Shown here piece after piece: positions 8,784 to 18,029 of a stretch of 64,000 nucleotides of DNA (positions are counted from its first letter, which is position 1; each line of letters starts with the position of its first letter). A program made the translations under genes and the position numbers. The DNA comes from DATFJT01 sp965230755 (lineage in GTDB: Bacteria; Bacteroidota; Bacteroidia; Chitinophagales; Saprospiraceae). The stretch lies in contig CBDDLT010000015.1 in assembly GCA_965230755.1 (NCBI GenBank), forward strand, positions 124,001 through 188,000. The letters are read 5' to 3'. Below the pieces are notes generated by a model. It saw nothing but the letters and a program-made list of their open reading frames with translations. It was not told the DNA's origin and did no database searches.

Positions 8784-9467
8784 ATGAAGTCTTCAGTATA
8801 TAGTTTTTTCTTTTGCTTGCTTTTAGCCTCTTTTTTATTCTCTTGTCAGAATGGAACTGGTGGTGACGATAAAAAATCTTCTAACTCCGATGAACTAGAA
8901 AGTTTTGAGGGAATTATTGAGTTGGCGCACGAAGGATATTTCATGCCATGCCAGTCCAATGAAAAAATTAAAGTTAGAGACAAGTCACAGAACGCATATG
9001 ACGAGTTTCGAAAACTAGGACTACCCAGACTACAACCTGGCTACGGTAGCTTCAAGGGATATTCTAAAGAAGACGAAAACGGAAACGCCTATATCGAATT
9101 AACCCAACTCTACGATGCGAGAATGAAAATTCCTGAGGAGTGCTTGCTTGAACCTCTACCATTTGGAGTTATATCTACTTACAAGGAAAAATATAGATTG
9201 CAGATCAATCCTTTTGACGATATGATCAGATTTCAGGACAATTTCACGGACAGCTATTTGGATTATCCATATGTAGATCCTGTTAAAGAAGGTGATTCTC
9301 ATGTTTGGGAAACTGCGCTTCGTACTGCAGATTCTGAGAGTAAGATAAAGATCACCATAACTCCTGGGGATTGTAGCAAGGAGTATATGCCGGAAGCCCA
9401 TTTTAATCATTCCATAGTGATTGAGGTTGATGGTCGAACGCACAATGGATGTGCAAGCAAAGGGTAG
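8784..9467 (+). CDS. Lipoprotein of unknown function
   Basis: 227 aa from the ATG at 8784. The frame is open from 8760, but 8784 gives a proper lipoprotein signal, MKSSVYSFFFCLLLASFLFSC, with an acidic/Ser linker after the Cys. The mature part is Glu/Asp/Tyr-rich with several Cys (MPCQSNEK, EECLLEP, TPGDCSKEY, HNGCASKG) and no motif I recognise. Expected to be anchored to a periplasm-facing membrane or the cell surface. The AT-rich repeat that received IS copy 1 starts directly after the stop codon. Confidence 0.6.
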   Translation: MKSSVYSFFFCLLLASFLFSCQNGTGGDDKKSSNSDELESFEGIIELAHEGYFMPCQSNEKIKVRDKSQNAYDEFRKLGLPRLQPGYGSFKGYSKEDENGNAYIELTQLYDARMKIPEECLLEPLPFGVISTYKEKYRLQINPFDDMIRFQDNFTDSYLDYPYVDPVKEGDSHVWETALRTADSESKIKITITPGDCSKEYMPEAHFNHSIVIEVDGRTHNGCASKG

Positions 9468-9493
9468 AGAATTAATAATTGATAATTAAAAAT
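9468..9493. repeat. AT-rich dispersed repeat, left half split by IS copy 1 (includes 9-bp TSD)
   Basis: The sequence GAATTAATAATTGATAATTA leads into the IS. The last nine bases, ATTAAAAAT (9485-9493), are repeated directly on the other side at 10898-10906. Joining the flanks without the IS restores one continuous AT-rich repeat. Confidence 0.8.
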
Positions 9494-10897
9494 CACTGTT
9501 GTCCGGTTAAATGTCGGACAGGATTAAAATTAGTGATATTTAGTTGATTATCAATGGTGGATATTATAGATTTAAAATGATAGCCGCTGATATTAAGCTG
9601 AACTAAATAGATTAGGGATATTTTGTTTTCTGCGTAAGTTATTGATTAGAGCCTTGTCTGGATTTTCCAGGAACTTGAATATGTGAATATAGGACATCAG
9701 ATGAAGTCTTATCATGGAACTAAGGTTAGAATAGGCCCACTTTCTTTTCAGCTTAGATTTTAGGTATTTGATCAATAGATCAGCAATCAAGACACACCAC
9801 ACCTGTATTTTAATGGCGTTTTCATTGTCTCCCAAAAAGTATTGTAGAGGATAAGCTTGTTTTATTCTTTTAAATAACAATTCTATTTGCCATCTGTGCT
9901 TGTAAATTAACGTGATTGTTTGAGCTTGAAAAACGATGTTATTGGTGATAAAATAGAAGATCTTATCTTTTTTAGGATCATAGTAAGTGATTAGTCTGGC
10001 CTTAGTTCTTGTAACATCATTATGAGAGGTATGTCCCAATATGATTTGTTCATCAGCGATAATGCCCATTTTTCTTTGTTCATCAGTTAATTGAAATTGA
10101 TCAGTTACTTCAAACTTGGCGTCCTTTCTCATTCTAGTTACCCATGTCACCTGTTCAGTAGTCCATAAATCGTATTGATAATAATTGAGATATCCCTTGT
10201 CGAATACTATGATTGATCCTTGTGGTAGTTTCATGTTTTTTATAAAAGTTACATCATGAGAAGCTGCTGAAGTCATCTTAATTAAACAGGGTACATCATG
10301 ATCTGCTTTAATAAGGGTATGCACCTTCATTCCTCCTTTTCGTCTTCCGTTAGCTGGAGTATTTCCAGCACTCTTTAAAATCTCTTTGAATAAAGTTATA
10401 GTAGTTGAATCAGCAATATAAAGCTTAGAAAACCAAGATTCTTTAAATCGGCTGTCCGGTAAACTTTTGTGTAAACGATCATACAAATCCATATATATCT
10501 TCTCAAATACTTGTGCATTCCTAGCCCTATTGGCATCTGAAAGCGTACTCCTTCTAGGGCAGTAACTCATGCCGAGGTGATTTAATTTAAGAAAACAGGC
10601 CTGCATCCCCGTTGTCACCTCACGCAATGAAGTGCATTTATGAAAAATGCAATATAACATCGTTGTTAAATGATGGTAGGTAGTAAACTTCTTGGTGTAA
10701 TGGTCAGACTTATACTTCTTCGCTAGTCGGTAGATTTCTGATTTATTTATTAAACTAATCAGCTGAGAAAATATCGGCTGTCCGGTAAAATTTAGATCTT
10801 TGTTCATATTGACTAAAATTTGAGTGTAGGAACTACAAATTTCGTCATCCGCAGGAGATTCTTAACTCTCCTGCTCATTTTTTACCGGACAGTAGTG
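9494..10897 (-). mobile_element. IS4-family insertion sequence, copy 1 (1404 bp)
   Basis: Ends are imperfect terminal inverted repeats of the form CACTRYTGTCCGGT: CACTGTTGTCCGGT at 9494 and, read on the minus strand, CACTACTGTCCGGT from 10897. The element is bordered by the direct repeat ATTAAAAAT (9485-9493 and 10898-10906), a 9-bp target duplication in the usual IS4-family range. It carries one transposase gene. Length, ends and encoded protein match the copy at 31854-33257, so both are recent insertions. Confidence 0.93.
9593..10807 (-). CDS. IS4-family transposase (DUF4372 N-terminus, DDE)
   Basis: 404 aa, intact. The N-terminal ~75 residues resemble the DUF4372 domain of Bacteroidota IS4 transposases. 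Catalytic positions can be assigned: first Asp in YIADSTTITLF, second in IVFDKGYLNYYQYD, and the Glu in YKHRWQIELLFKRIK, which fits the Y-x2-R-x3-E-x6-K signature of IS4 exactly. The protein is identical to that at 31944-33158, so both copies are probably active. The start lies 90 bp inside the element, behind a GCAGGAGA/TCTCCTGC hairpin. Confidence 0.95.
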   Translation of the reverse strand: MNKDLNFTGQPIFSQLISLINKSEIYRLAKKYKSDHYTKKFTTYHHLTTMLYCIFHKCTSLREVTTGMQACFLKLNHLGMSYCPRRSTLSDANRARNAQVFEKIYMDLYDRLHKSLPDSRFKESWFSKLYIADSTTITLFKEILKSAGNTPANGRRKGGMKVHTLIKADHDVPCLIKMTSAASHDVTFIKNMKLPQGSIIVFDKGYLNYYQYDLWTTEQVTWVTRMRKDAKFEVTDQFQLTDEQRKMGIIADEQIILGHTSHNDVTRTKARLITYYDPKKDKIFYFITNNIVFQAQTITLIYKHRWQIELLFKRIKQAYPLQYFLGDNENAIKIQVWCVLIADLLIKYLKSKLKRKWAYSNLSSMIRLHLMSYIHIFKFLENPDKALINNLRRKQNIPNLFSSA

Positions 10898-11287
10898 ATT
10901 AAAAATGAATAATTAATAATTGTTGGTGGGGGGAATCCTTGGCGTTATTCTTGTTATTGCTTAGGTGGGCCTTACAAGGCATTCTTTTTGTATATATCAG
11001 TTATTTTTCTCTGGTAAGGAATTCTATTAATGGATTAGAAAATGAAGAGATTTAAGGAATTCATCAATTCCTAGTCGAGGGCCTATCAAAGGTCAATCTT
11101 CAACCCTGAAATTTTGACTCGGGACTTTATTTCAAAGTTATATAAATGTTATATACTAAATACTGATTTACAGATATTTATTAGACTTTAATATTGACAT
11201 TGCACTCCTTTTGATATATATTGGTATCATCTATAGATAGACAGGCCTGTACAACATTTTTTCATTTAACATCTAAAATTAAATAGC
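10898..11287. other. TSD, right half of AT-rich repeat, then 366 bp with nothing recognised
   Basis: 10898-10906 is the right target duplication and 10907-10922 completes the AT-rich repeat (AATAATTAATAATTG). The rest is non-coding. It is AT-rich with TATATAAATGTTATATACT near 11140 and TTGACATTGCACTCC near 11195, which could hold the promoter of the T9SS gene at 11288, but no convincing TAnnTTTG/TTG pair can be fixed by eye. Confidence 0.4.
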
Positions 11288-12211
11288 ATGAAAAAGTATT
11301 TAGCCTTTTCTATTCTAGTTTTCATTTCAACAATTTTATTCGCCCAGACCGATTGCTCAGACTGTCCTTTCATATATCACCTAAGTGATACAGAATACTG
11401 TTCCGAGATCAATGTGGAATGTGGAGAAACCTTTACTTTGACCTTTAATAAATGTCCTATACGGGATGGCAGTGATTTTTGTAGTTTTTGCAATGAGGAT
11501 GAAGCCTTTCTACAAAATTTTGGGCCTAATATTGATGTCTTGGGCATGGTAGATAATGGCAGCTCAGTCACCTACACTTTTAGAGCAAATACCATTGAAG
11601 ATGGCGACTGCTACACTGCATGCCTATCTTATTGGCCATGCGGAATTGAGTGTGAGTGGATAGGATTCTGTTATGAGAATTCGCTAGCCTATCACTACAA
11701 AATAAATGTATGTGGATGCGAGCCACCTTATGTTCCTTGTGACGATCACAGGTTATGGGATTGTTTGAGTACAGAATGTGAATGTTTGAAAATTTGCGTG
11801 AACAATGTCGAAGTAATTTTCAATAACAACACGGGTGGAGAAGCCTTTATTTGCTTCCCTGACGGATCACAAATAACAGATGTTGCTGATTGTACAGAGG
11901 ATCTAGATTGTGGCGGCATTATATTCGATGATGATGACAAAAAAAGACTCAGTGATTACACAATTCCGGAAACGAAAATCATCACTTATGATGCTATCGA
12001 AAGCGGTTTGGATATCAATTTAGAGCTTCCAGATTCTAAAGAGCCGTATGAGGTGGTTGTTTCAAATGCCAAAGGTAATATCATAAAGAAAGATGTCATA
12101 TCAGGTTCTAACGGTATACTTCAATTGAGAAATATAGCTTCAGGCATTTATTTCGTCACGATTAAGAATAGTTCAACTTCCATACAGCACAAAGTATTCT
12201 TTGGTAATTAA
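11288..12211 (+). CDS. Cys-rich secreted protein with T9SS type A sorting domain
   Basis: 307 aa. Signal peptide MKKYLAFSILVFISTILFAQ. Residues about 21-215 are unusually Cys-rich with many short spacings (DCSDCPF, CSFCNEDE, CGIECEW, CGCEPPYVPC, CLSTECECLKIC), suggesting a disulfide-bonded extracellular domain that I do not recognise. The C-terminal ~75 aa match a type A sorting domain (YEVVVSNAKGNIIKKDVI, then IASGIYFVTIKN). Likely released from or attached to the cell surface through T9SS. A strong hairpin terminator follows the stop codon. Confidence 0.75.
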   Translation: MKKYLAFSILVFISTILFAQTDCSDCPFIYHLSDTEYCSEINVECGETFTLTFNKCPIRDGSDFCSFCNEDEAFLQNFGPNIDVLGMVDNGSSVTYTFRANTIEDGDCYTACLSYWPCGIECEWIGFCYENSLAYHYKINVCGCEPPYVPCDDHRLWDCLSTECECLKICVNNVEVIFNNNTGGEAFICFPDGSQITDVADCTEDLDCGGIIFDDDDKKRLSDYTIPETKIITYDAIESGLDINLELPDSKEPYEVVVSNAKGNIIKKDVISGSNGILQLRNIASGIYFVTIKNSSTSIQHKVFFGN

Positions 12212-12235
12212 TTTCTGAATTCAATAAGCTTCGTT

Positions 12236-12275
12236 GGGGTGAGTTGGGAATGATCTTGGCTCACCCCTCGATTTT
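12236..12275. terminator. Hairpin terminator between convergent genes
   Basis: GGGGTGAG at 12236-12243 pairs perfectly with CTCACCCC at 12260-12267 (8-bp stem, 16-nt loop), followed by TCGATTTTTA. It lies between the T9SS gene on the plus strand and the convergent GT39 gene, whose stop codon begins at 12275. Confidence 0.7.
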
Positions 12276-13873
12276 TACTTCTTCACTAAATAGAAATAGG
12301 TATTCTGATGGCGAATGGGAAAAGAATCCAATACACTATACTCCTCTACCCTATCTAAAAAGGGATCCAATATGTAATACTTCCCCGCTTGAATTTCACT
12401 TCGATCTACTCTGCGTATGGCCGTCTCTCTATTCTTGCTCAGGTAAAATGAATTGGTATAATATGAATAAGTATGATAGGTATCTTCTTTACCTATGATG
12501 GCTATTTCCTCATCCTTATATTGCTCACCCAGATTGCTGGTCGTTTCTCTCAAGACCATTTTTCTTTGGTTATTGGCTCGTTCGGGAATCACAAATGCAT
12601 TGAACAATATTCGAATCACCAACAGAAAACCTACCAAGGAGAGAACCCTAAGCTCAGGTCTTTTCCAATAACAAAAAGCCAGATAAACAAGACACAAGGC
12701 TCCCAAGATTACAACTGTTGTTTGAATTGATGTCATTTCCGGAATCTGAATAAAGCTCATCACAGGGATGAGAACAGGAGCCAAAATCAAAACGACCAGA
12801 AAAACCATCTCCATTATTTTTACTGGTCTATCCATTCTGTCCTTATATAACTGGTAAAGCTGAAAGCCAGGATAAAACAGCAAAGGAAGAAACATAAAGA
12901 GATATCTCGGAAATACTCTGGGAGAGATCCAGTAAACCCAGATATTTGCTAAGAAAACAACAAGGCAAAAACTCAAAAAAGAGTTTTTGCGAATGAACGC
13001 CCTCGCTGAACGTCGGAAGAAAAGAAGAAACAAAAGAGACCAAGGTAAAAAATGATAGATAAGGTCCAATGGAAACAAGAAAAAATGCTCTACGCCCTTG
13101 AGTAATGAGTGCTCCAATGCAGTAGCCTTAGAAGATTCAGCAAAGATGATTTGCAAAAGATTCATTGGATCGTTGATCGAAGCGTAGACCGATAAATAAA
13201 GACCAATACTTGCCAAAGGAATTATTGCACCCACAAGATGTTGCCATGAGAATAGTTTTCTCCATTGGTGGGAATAGATCAACCATGATAACAAGGTCAA
13301 GCCCTGAAATACAATGGCGGGAAGTCCCTTAAAAAAGAAAGCAATGGTCATCAGTCCATAACTCACTAGAAACATGCTCAGCCATTTCTCCTTCCTCGAG
13401 AAATGAAAAATGGAAAGGAACAATAGAAATATCGTCAAAGAAAAGCTGATATCAATAAGGCCCAACATAGAGTCATAGAATAAGATTCTACCATTGGTTA
13501 ATAGAGCCAAAGCAGAAAAAATAGCAACACTGGTATTGGTGAATTTCTTCCCAATCCTATACACAAGAATAGAAAATAACAGAAGAGAAAATACAGCGGG
13601 AAACCTTACACTCCATTCATTAACCTCTCCAAACAATTTATACGACAGCACGATCAGCCAATTGAACAGCGGTGGCTTTTTATAATAGAACTCACTATTT
13701 AATGTAGGACTGACGTAGTTGTCGTTCAATATCATTTCTTGAGCGACCAGTCCACGGATTGATTCATCTTCGATGAGAATTTGATCTCCGAGATTCCAGA
13801 ATAGCGCAGGAAGGACTATGATTAAAATCAATGCCAGGAGCACCTTGTGACTAGAAAACAAATGAAGCCTCAT
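12275..13873 (-). CDS. GT39-family (ArnT/PMT-like) membrane glycosyltransferase
   Basis: 532 aa with about 11-12 hydrophobic segments. The N-terminal periplasmic loop has the GT-C signature IEDESIRGLVAQEMI (acidic catalytic pair), then EFYYKKPPLFNW, the YxKPP motif of ArnT-like enzymes that transfer sugars from undecaprenyl-phosphate carriers. Known: relatives glycosylate lipid A or proteins at the outer face of the inner membrane. Acceptor and sugar cannot be read from sequence. Inference: surface glycan or lipid A modification, in keeping with the LPS genes nearby. Single gene by context. Confidence 0.8.
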   Translation of the reverse strand: MRLHLFSSHKVLLALILIIVLPALFWNLGDQILIEDESIRGLVAQEMILNDNYVSPTLNSEFYYKKPPLFNWLIVLSYKLFGEVNEWSVRFPAVFSLLLFSILVYRIGKKFTNTSVAIFSALALLTNGRILFYDSMLGLIDISFSLTIFLLFLSIFHFSRKEKWLSMFLVSYGLMTIAFFFKGLPAIVFQGLTLLSWLIYSHQWRKLFSWQHLVGAIIPLASIGLYLSVYASINDPMNLLQIIFAESSKATALEHSLLKGVEHFFLFPLDLIYHFLPWSLLFLLFFRRSARAFIRKNSFLSFCLVVFLANIWVYWISPRVFPRYLFMFLPLLFYPGFQLYQLYKDRMDRPVKIMEMVFLVVLILAPVLIPVMSFIQIPEMTSIQTTVVILGALCLVYLAFCYWKRPELRVLSLVGFLLVIRILFNAFVIPERANNQRKMVLRETTSNLGEQYKDEEIAIIGKEDTYHTYSYYTNSFYLSKNRETAIRRVDRSEIQAGKYYILDPFLDRVEEYSVLDSFPIRHQNTYFYLVKK

Positions 13874-14019
13874 TTAAACGAAATTACAAAAATACCAATG
13901 ATTTGCCTAGATGAATATGAGTAGGATTCGTGATTTATGATCAGTGATCAGTTATATGAATTAGTATTGACAACTTTTACCGTCACTAACAACAGATCAC
14001 TAATAACCGATAACTGTCC

Positions 14020-16755
14020 CTAGAATGTTTCGTATGGATTTCTGTTATACGGCAACTCTAAGAACTCCAATGTTCCAGGTTTAACTTTAATCGTGAATCG
14101 ATAAGCTCCTACTGAGGGTTGCCAGTTTAAGTTCATTTCCCAGCAATGAAGATCTCGACTAAATCCTATATCCGGATAAGTAATTCTTTCACTTAAAAAA
14201 TCCCATCCGACATTGCCCACATTAATATTCCAATTATCCGTAAGAGGAATATTTCCATTGACATTGAAAGTGTGATTTTGTACACTCCCTACCACTTTAT
14301 CTGAACGTTGATCAAAATTAAATCTAAAACCGTGTCTAAATCTTAATGAGGTGATCAAATCCCATAATTCATTGGTTCTTTTTCCTGCTTCATCATCTTC
14401 CGCTGCTGCCGATCTCCCCTTGAACAATTTTTGCAATTGAGGTATACTGAAATTAGTATTGAGCCGCAAACTACCTCCTAAGGATCGCAACAGTTTGCCC
14501 TCTGTATCTCTATAGAATTGATTGATATTTCTACCATTTTCATCTTGTTCATACAAACTCCATGACCATCCGAACTGCAGGGTAATCATATTAAAAATTG
14601 GAGTTGAAAGATTAAAACTCGGATCGCTGAAGTTCAAAGAATCGGCCAGAAAATCATAGGTCCCTCCAAAACTCATTCTTTTGATGATATTGAATTTCTC
14701 AACGACAGAATCCTGCTTTACAAAGCGTTTTCCTTCAAAAATATCCGAAATTCCATAGCTTAAAGTCATCTGCTCACGCGCATTGACCCGTTGATAGGCA
14801 AACTGATCGGTGATATTGTATTCGACCGTATCCTTACTTAGAGGCGTAGTATACTGCTTGATATAAGTATCTTCAAAATTCCCTAGGGCGGGTTTGTAAG
14901 AAAAACTAAAATTCGGACTAAATGTATGCCTTAAACCTCTGAGCCATCCTTTATCCATCAACCAGGTGCCAAAAATCTTAGTATTCAAACTCACTCCAAA
15001 GTCCAGATCACGGAATGCATTAAAGTCCTGAATTCTATTATCAGTGATTTCAGTAATGGTATCTCGTGTTTCTGAAATGGAAAGTATCTCTTTCGTAATT
15101 TCATCAAAAATGGTATCGCGAATGAGGGTATCCATTTCCGATACTTGTTTTTCCAAACCCTGAAAGTTCCAAATCTCTCGATAACTGACGCTTGGGTTCA
15201 GAGAAAAATATTTGAACAATCGGACCGACTTACCGGTGCTGGCCGTATGCTGAACTCCGTATTCGAGTTTATCCAATGTCTCCGGCTCAAACAAAGTAGT
15301 ATCTGTGGTTCTTACAGAATTACTGGCTGATAAATTATAGTCCAGATAGATGTCCTCATACCATTTCGGCGACCCTACTCTTTCCTTTTTTTCGAATGGA
15401 AAGATCTTATTCATTTGCAGACGAACGGAAGGGAAAGTCAAGTCCAACTGCCTGGTATTCACATTTTGGGTATTGCTCAAGTTCACATTAAGTGAAAAAG
15501 GTGAATAAGGAAATTTCTTCGTAAATCTCAGATTACTCGAAATCGTATTTTCCGTTTGTGATCTAAAATCAAAATTATTCAACTGGTTATTTCTATTCCC
15601 GGACAAACTCAAATTTCCGCCTATGCTAAATGTCGGATGAGCCTGGGGCGACTGATTGTGGCTCCAATTAAAACTATAAGAATTCTCTATCAAGGTATTT
15701 GTAGTACCCGATATCTCATTTTTGATTCGATTATACTCTATATTAAGACCTCCGGTGTACTTGTATCTCTTGTTATAGTTGACATCCAGCCTGCTCCCCC
15801 AAGTCCCGTTAAAGTACAATTTCGAAAATATCGTAGCATCAATGTATTCATTGAAGGGATAATAGAATCCAACATCCTCTATACCGTACCCCCAGTTGTC
15901 GTTGTAGGTATAATCCGTTGGAATGATCAATCCTGCCGTCCTCTTGGTCGTAATTGGGAAAAATCCAAAAGGTAAAAATAGCGGGGTTGGTACGCCTTGA
16001 ATTTCAAGTACAGAAGGCCCTATGATCACCTCCTTGTTCGGAACAATTTTTTGTCTTCCGCTTCTAATCCCAAAATGCGGAGTCTCATGATTGCAAGTGG
16101 TAAATACAGCATTCGATGAGTAAATGATATCTTCTACAATCGTATCCTTCTTCTCTCTGCTAAACTTGGTCTTAGATCCTCGAATAAACATATCTCCTTC
16201 CTTGGAGATAACATCGTAAACCAAGCCCTTGTTGGTTTTAAAGTTGTACTTCATTCGATCCGCGATAAAACTCTGATCGCCATCTTTGAATTCAGGAATT
16301 CCTTCCTTTCGACCTGTAGAATCCACCTTGTGAAAAGCCTCCATTAAACCACTCTCCCAATGGTAGACAATGTGATCAGCTTTGAGAGAAATACTCGTAT
16401 AATTCAAGGCGGCATCTCCATATAAATGCAACTGCTTGCGCAGCACATCGAAGTACATACTATCCCTCGCCGTGTATACTACCGGAGCATCAAAACTACT
16501 TTCCGACAACTGAATAGTTCCCTGAAAAACAGTATCGACAGGAGTATCTAAAGAATCACTTTGTAATTGATCACCGACCAGGCTGTCCCTCTCCGCTACA
16601 AGAAGACTCTCTTTCGGTTCCACTTGGGCCAGTGATTGCCCGGACCAAAGTCCTGCGGCAAAAATCAATAAAAAGATAATTCGATTCAGATTAAAAATAT
16701 TTTCATCAACAAATAAGCTTGTAACTTTAAGTCCGTTAAAGATCAAGTGACTCAA
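14020..16755 (-). CDS. lptD: LPS-assembly outer-membrane protein LptD
   Basis: About 911 aa. After the N-terminal signal (IIFLLIFAAGLWSGQSLAQ) there is an OstA/LptA-like jellyroll segment (LYGDAALNYTSISLKADHIVYHWESG), then a long beta-barrel region with repeated aromatic-ended strands, as in Bacteroidota LptD (longer than the 784 aa of E. coli). It inserts LPS in the outer leaflet. Odd point: there is no ATG before the signal peptide. A TAG stop lies directly upstream in frame, so translation must start at a non-ATG codon, TTG at 16755 or TTG at 16746. This region overlaps the divergent amidase frame, whose ATG is at 16780. Confidence 0.82.
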   Translation of the reverse strand: MSHLIFNGLKVTSLFVDENIFNLNRIIFLLIFAAGLWSGQSLAQVEPKESLLVAERDSLVGDQLQSDSLDTPVDTVFQGTIQLSESSFDAPVVYTARDSMYFDVLRKQLHLYGDAALNYTSISLKADHIVYHWESGLMEAFHKVDSTGRKEGIPEFKDGDQSFIADRMKYNFKTNKGLVYDVISKEGDMFIRGSKTKFSREKKDTIVEDIIYSSNAVFTTCNHETPHFGIRSGRQKIVPNKEVIIGPSVLEIQGVPTPLFLPFGFFPITTKRTAGLIIPTDYTYNDNWGYGIEDVGFYYPFNEYIDATIFSKLYFNGTWGSRLDVNYNKRYKYTGGLNIEYNRIKNEISGTTNTLIENSYSFNWSHNQSPQAHPTFSIGGNLSLSGNRNNQLNNFDFRSQTENTISSNLRFTKKFPYSPFSLNVNLSNTQNVNTRQLDLTFPSVRLQMNKIFPFEKKERVGSPKWYEDIYLDYNLSASNSVRTTDTTLFEPETLDKLEYGVQHTASTGKSVRLFKYFSLNPSVSYREIWNFQGLEKQVSEMDTLIRDTIFDEITKEILSISETRDTITEITDNRIQDFNAFRDLDFGVSLNTKIFGTWLMDKGWLRGLRHTFSPNFSFSYKPALGNFEDTYIKQYTTPLSKDTVEYNITDQFAYQRVNAREQMTLSYGISDIFEGKRFVKQDSVVEKFNIIKRMSFGGTYDFLADSLNFSDPSFNLSTPIFNMITLQFGWSWSLYEQDENGRNINQFYRDTEGKLLRSLGGSLRLNTNFSIPQLQKLFKGRSAAAEDDEAGKRTNELWDLITSLRFRHGFRFNFDQRSDKVVGSVQNHTFNVNGNIPLTDNWNINVGNVGWDFLSERITYPDIGFSRDLHCWEMNLNWQPSVGAYRFTIKVKPGTLEFLELPYNRNPYETF

Positions 16756-16779
16756 CTAAAAAGAAAGTTCAAACTTATT

Positions 16780-17892
16780 ATGCAAAGATGGAATAAATTA
16801 TTTTACGATAACAAAATTTTAATACTTGCTGTTATCGTAAATTGTGTTTCTTTAACATGTCAGGCTCAGAATCCTACCCCATCTGATTTGCGAGACAGCT
16901 TTCTCGTCGTTCTGGATCCTGGTCACGGAGGGAAAGATCATGGTTGTTCGGGGCATGGATCAATAGAAAAGGAGATAGTGCTCCGACTGTCAAAGAAATT
17001 GGCTGGTAAACTCAAAGAAAACATTCCCAATATCCAAGTTTTGCTAACCCGGACGGAAGACAAATTCGTCCCCCTTTACGAAAGAGCTGCAATCGCCAAC
17101 AAAAACGATGCGGATATCTTTTTGTCCATACATTGCAATGCCATCAGTCATAGTGGGACCCATGGGACGGAAAGCTATGTGATTGGGTTGCACAAGGAAA
17201 AAGAGCATTTTGAAGTTGCGAAAAGAGAAAACGCTTCAATACTATTAGAGCAAGACCATCAGACGAGTTATGATGGTTTTGACCCAAATTCTCTGGAAGC
17301 CCATATTTTTCTAACGGTGTTCCAAACCGCCTATCGCGAACAGAGCATCTTATTGGCTCAATTAATCGAACAGGAATTTGCACAACACGCCAATAGAAAA
17401 AGTAGAGGGGTAAAAGAAGCGGGATTTGTAGTCTTGAGAGCCACCTCAATGCCAAGCGTTCTGGTAGAATCTGGTTTTCTCACCAATCAATCTGAAAGTG
17501 AATTTTTGCATTCCGAAGAGGGAATCCAACTGATGTCAGATTGTATTTTTCGAGCCATTTCCAATTATATAAAGCACATGAAGGAGTCGGAGATCCAGAT
17601 TCCCATTGATAGTGTCGAATATGTATCTTCCGATACAATTGATGAAGTCCAAACGAAAACGGTGGCATTGAAAAACGAGACAGAGCTGTACACCATTCAA
17701 TTACTGGCCTTAAGCCAAGAAAAAGACCTAGAAGACTTGGGTTTAAATGGCATTCAAAAAATCGAGATTAGAGAGGAGAATGGAATGTATAAATATATGT
17801 CTGGTCGATTCTACTCCAGAACAGATGCTGAAAAGGCTCTAGTGGCAATAAAAGAATTAGGTTTTTCGAATGCTTATATCAAGCGTTTATAA
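16780..17892 (+). CDS. N-acetylmuramoyl-L-alanine amidase with C-terminal SPOR-like domain
   Basis: 370 aa from ATG 16780 (the frame is open from a GTG at 16747, but the ATG gives a cleaner hydrophobic signal ending in CQAQ). The Amidase_3 zinc site is visible: VVLDPGHGGKDHGC (His), SIEKEIVLRLSKKL (Glu), DIFLSIHCNAISH (His) and PSVLVESGFLTNQSESEFL (catalytic Glu). Residues about 305-370 form a SPOR-like module (LYTIQLLALSQEKDLEDLG, RFYSRTDAEKALVAIKELGF), which binds glycan strands lacking stem peptides at the septum. Role: peptidoglycan cleavage, probably in daughter-cell separation. Divergent from lptD. Confidence 0.88.
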   Translation: MQRWNKLFYDNKILILAVIVNCVSLTCQAQNPTPSDLRDSFLVVLDPGHGGKDHGCSGHGSIEKEIVLRLSKKLAGKLKENIPNIQVLLTRTEDKFVPLYERAAIANKNDADIFLSIHCNAISHSGTHGTESYVIGLHKEKEHFEVAKRENASILLEQDHQTSYDGFDPNSLEAHIFLTVFQTAYREQSILLAQLIEQEFAQHANRKSRGVKEAGFVVLRATSMPSVLVESGFLTNQSESEFLHSEEGIQLMSDCIFRAISNYIKHMKESEIQIPIDSVEYVSSDTIDEVQTKTVALKNETELYTIQLLALSQEKDLEDLGLNGIQKIEIREENGMYKYMSGRFYSRTDAEKALVAIKELGFSNAYIKRL

Positions 17893-18029
17893 TATTCTGC
17901 GTGTGAATTCGCTCTGCTAAGGCTATTTTCTCTATTAACATTGCCTGATTTTTCTTGAACAATTGGGCTAATTATGTTTTAGATGATCGTAAATAATAGA
18001 TCTTAGATTAACAGCGCTGTGGTACTATT
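17893..18029. other. Non-coding stretch before the repeat array
   Basis: No open frame, RNA or strong hairpin seen. Sequence is neutral in composition and leads into the palindromic repeat array. Confidence 0.4.

Noticed and set aside
11190..11235. Promoter for the Cys-rich T9SS gene (TTGACA with TATATTGG)
   Set aside because: Spacing and the second box do not fit the Bacteroidota TTG/TAnnTTTG pattern well enough to assert.
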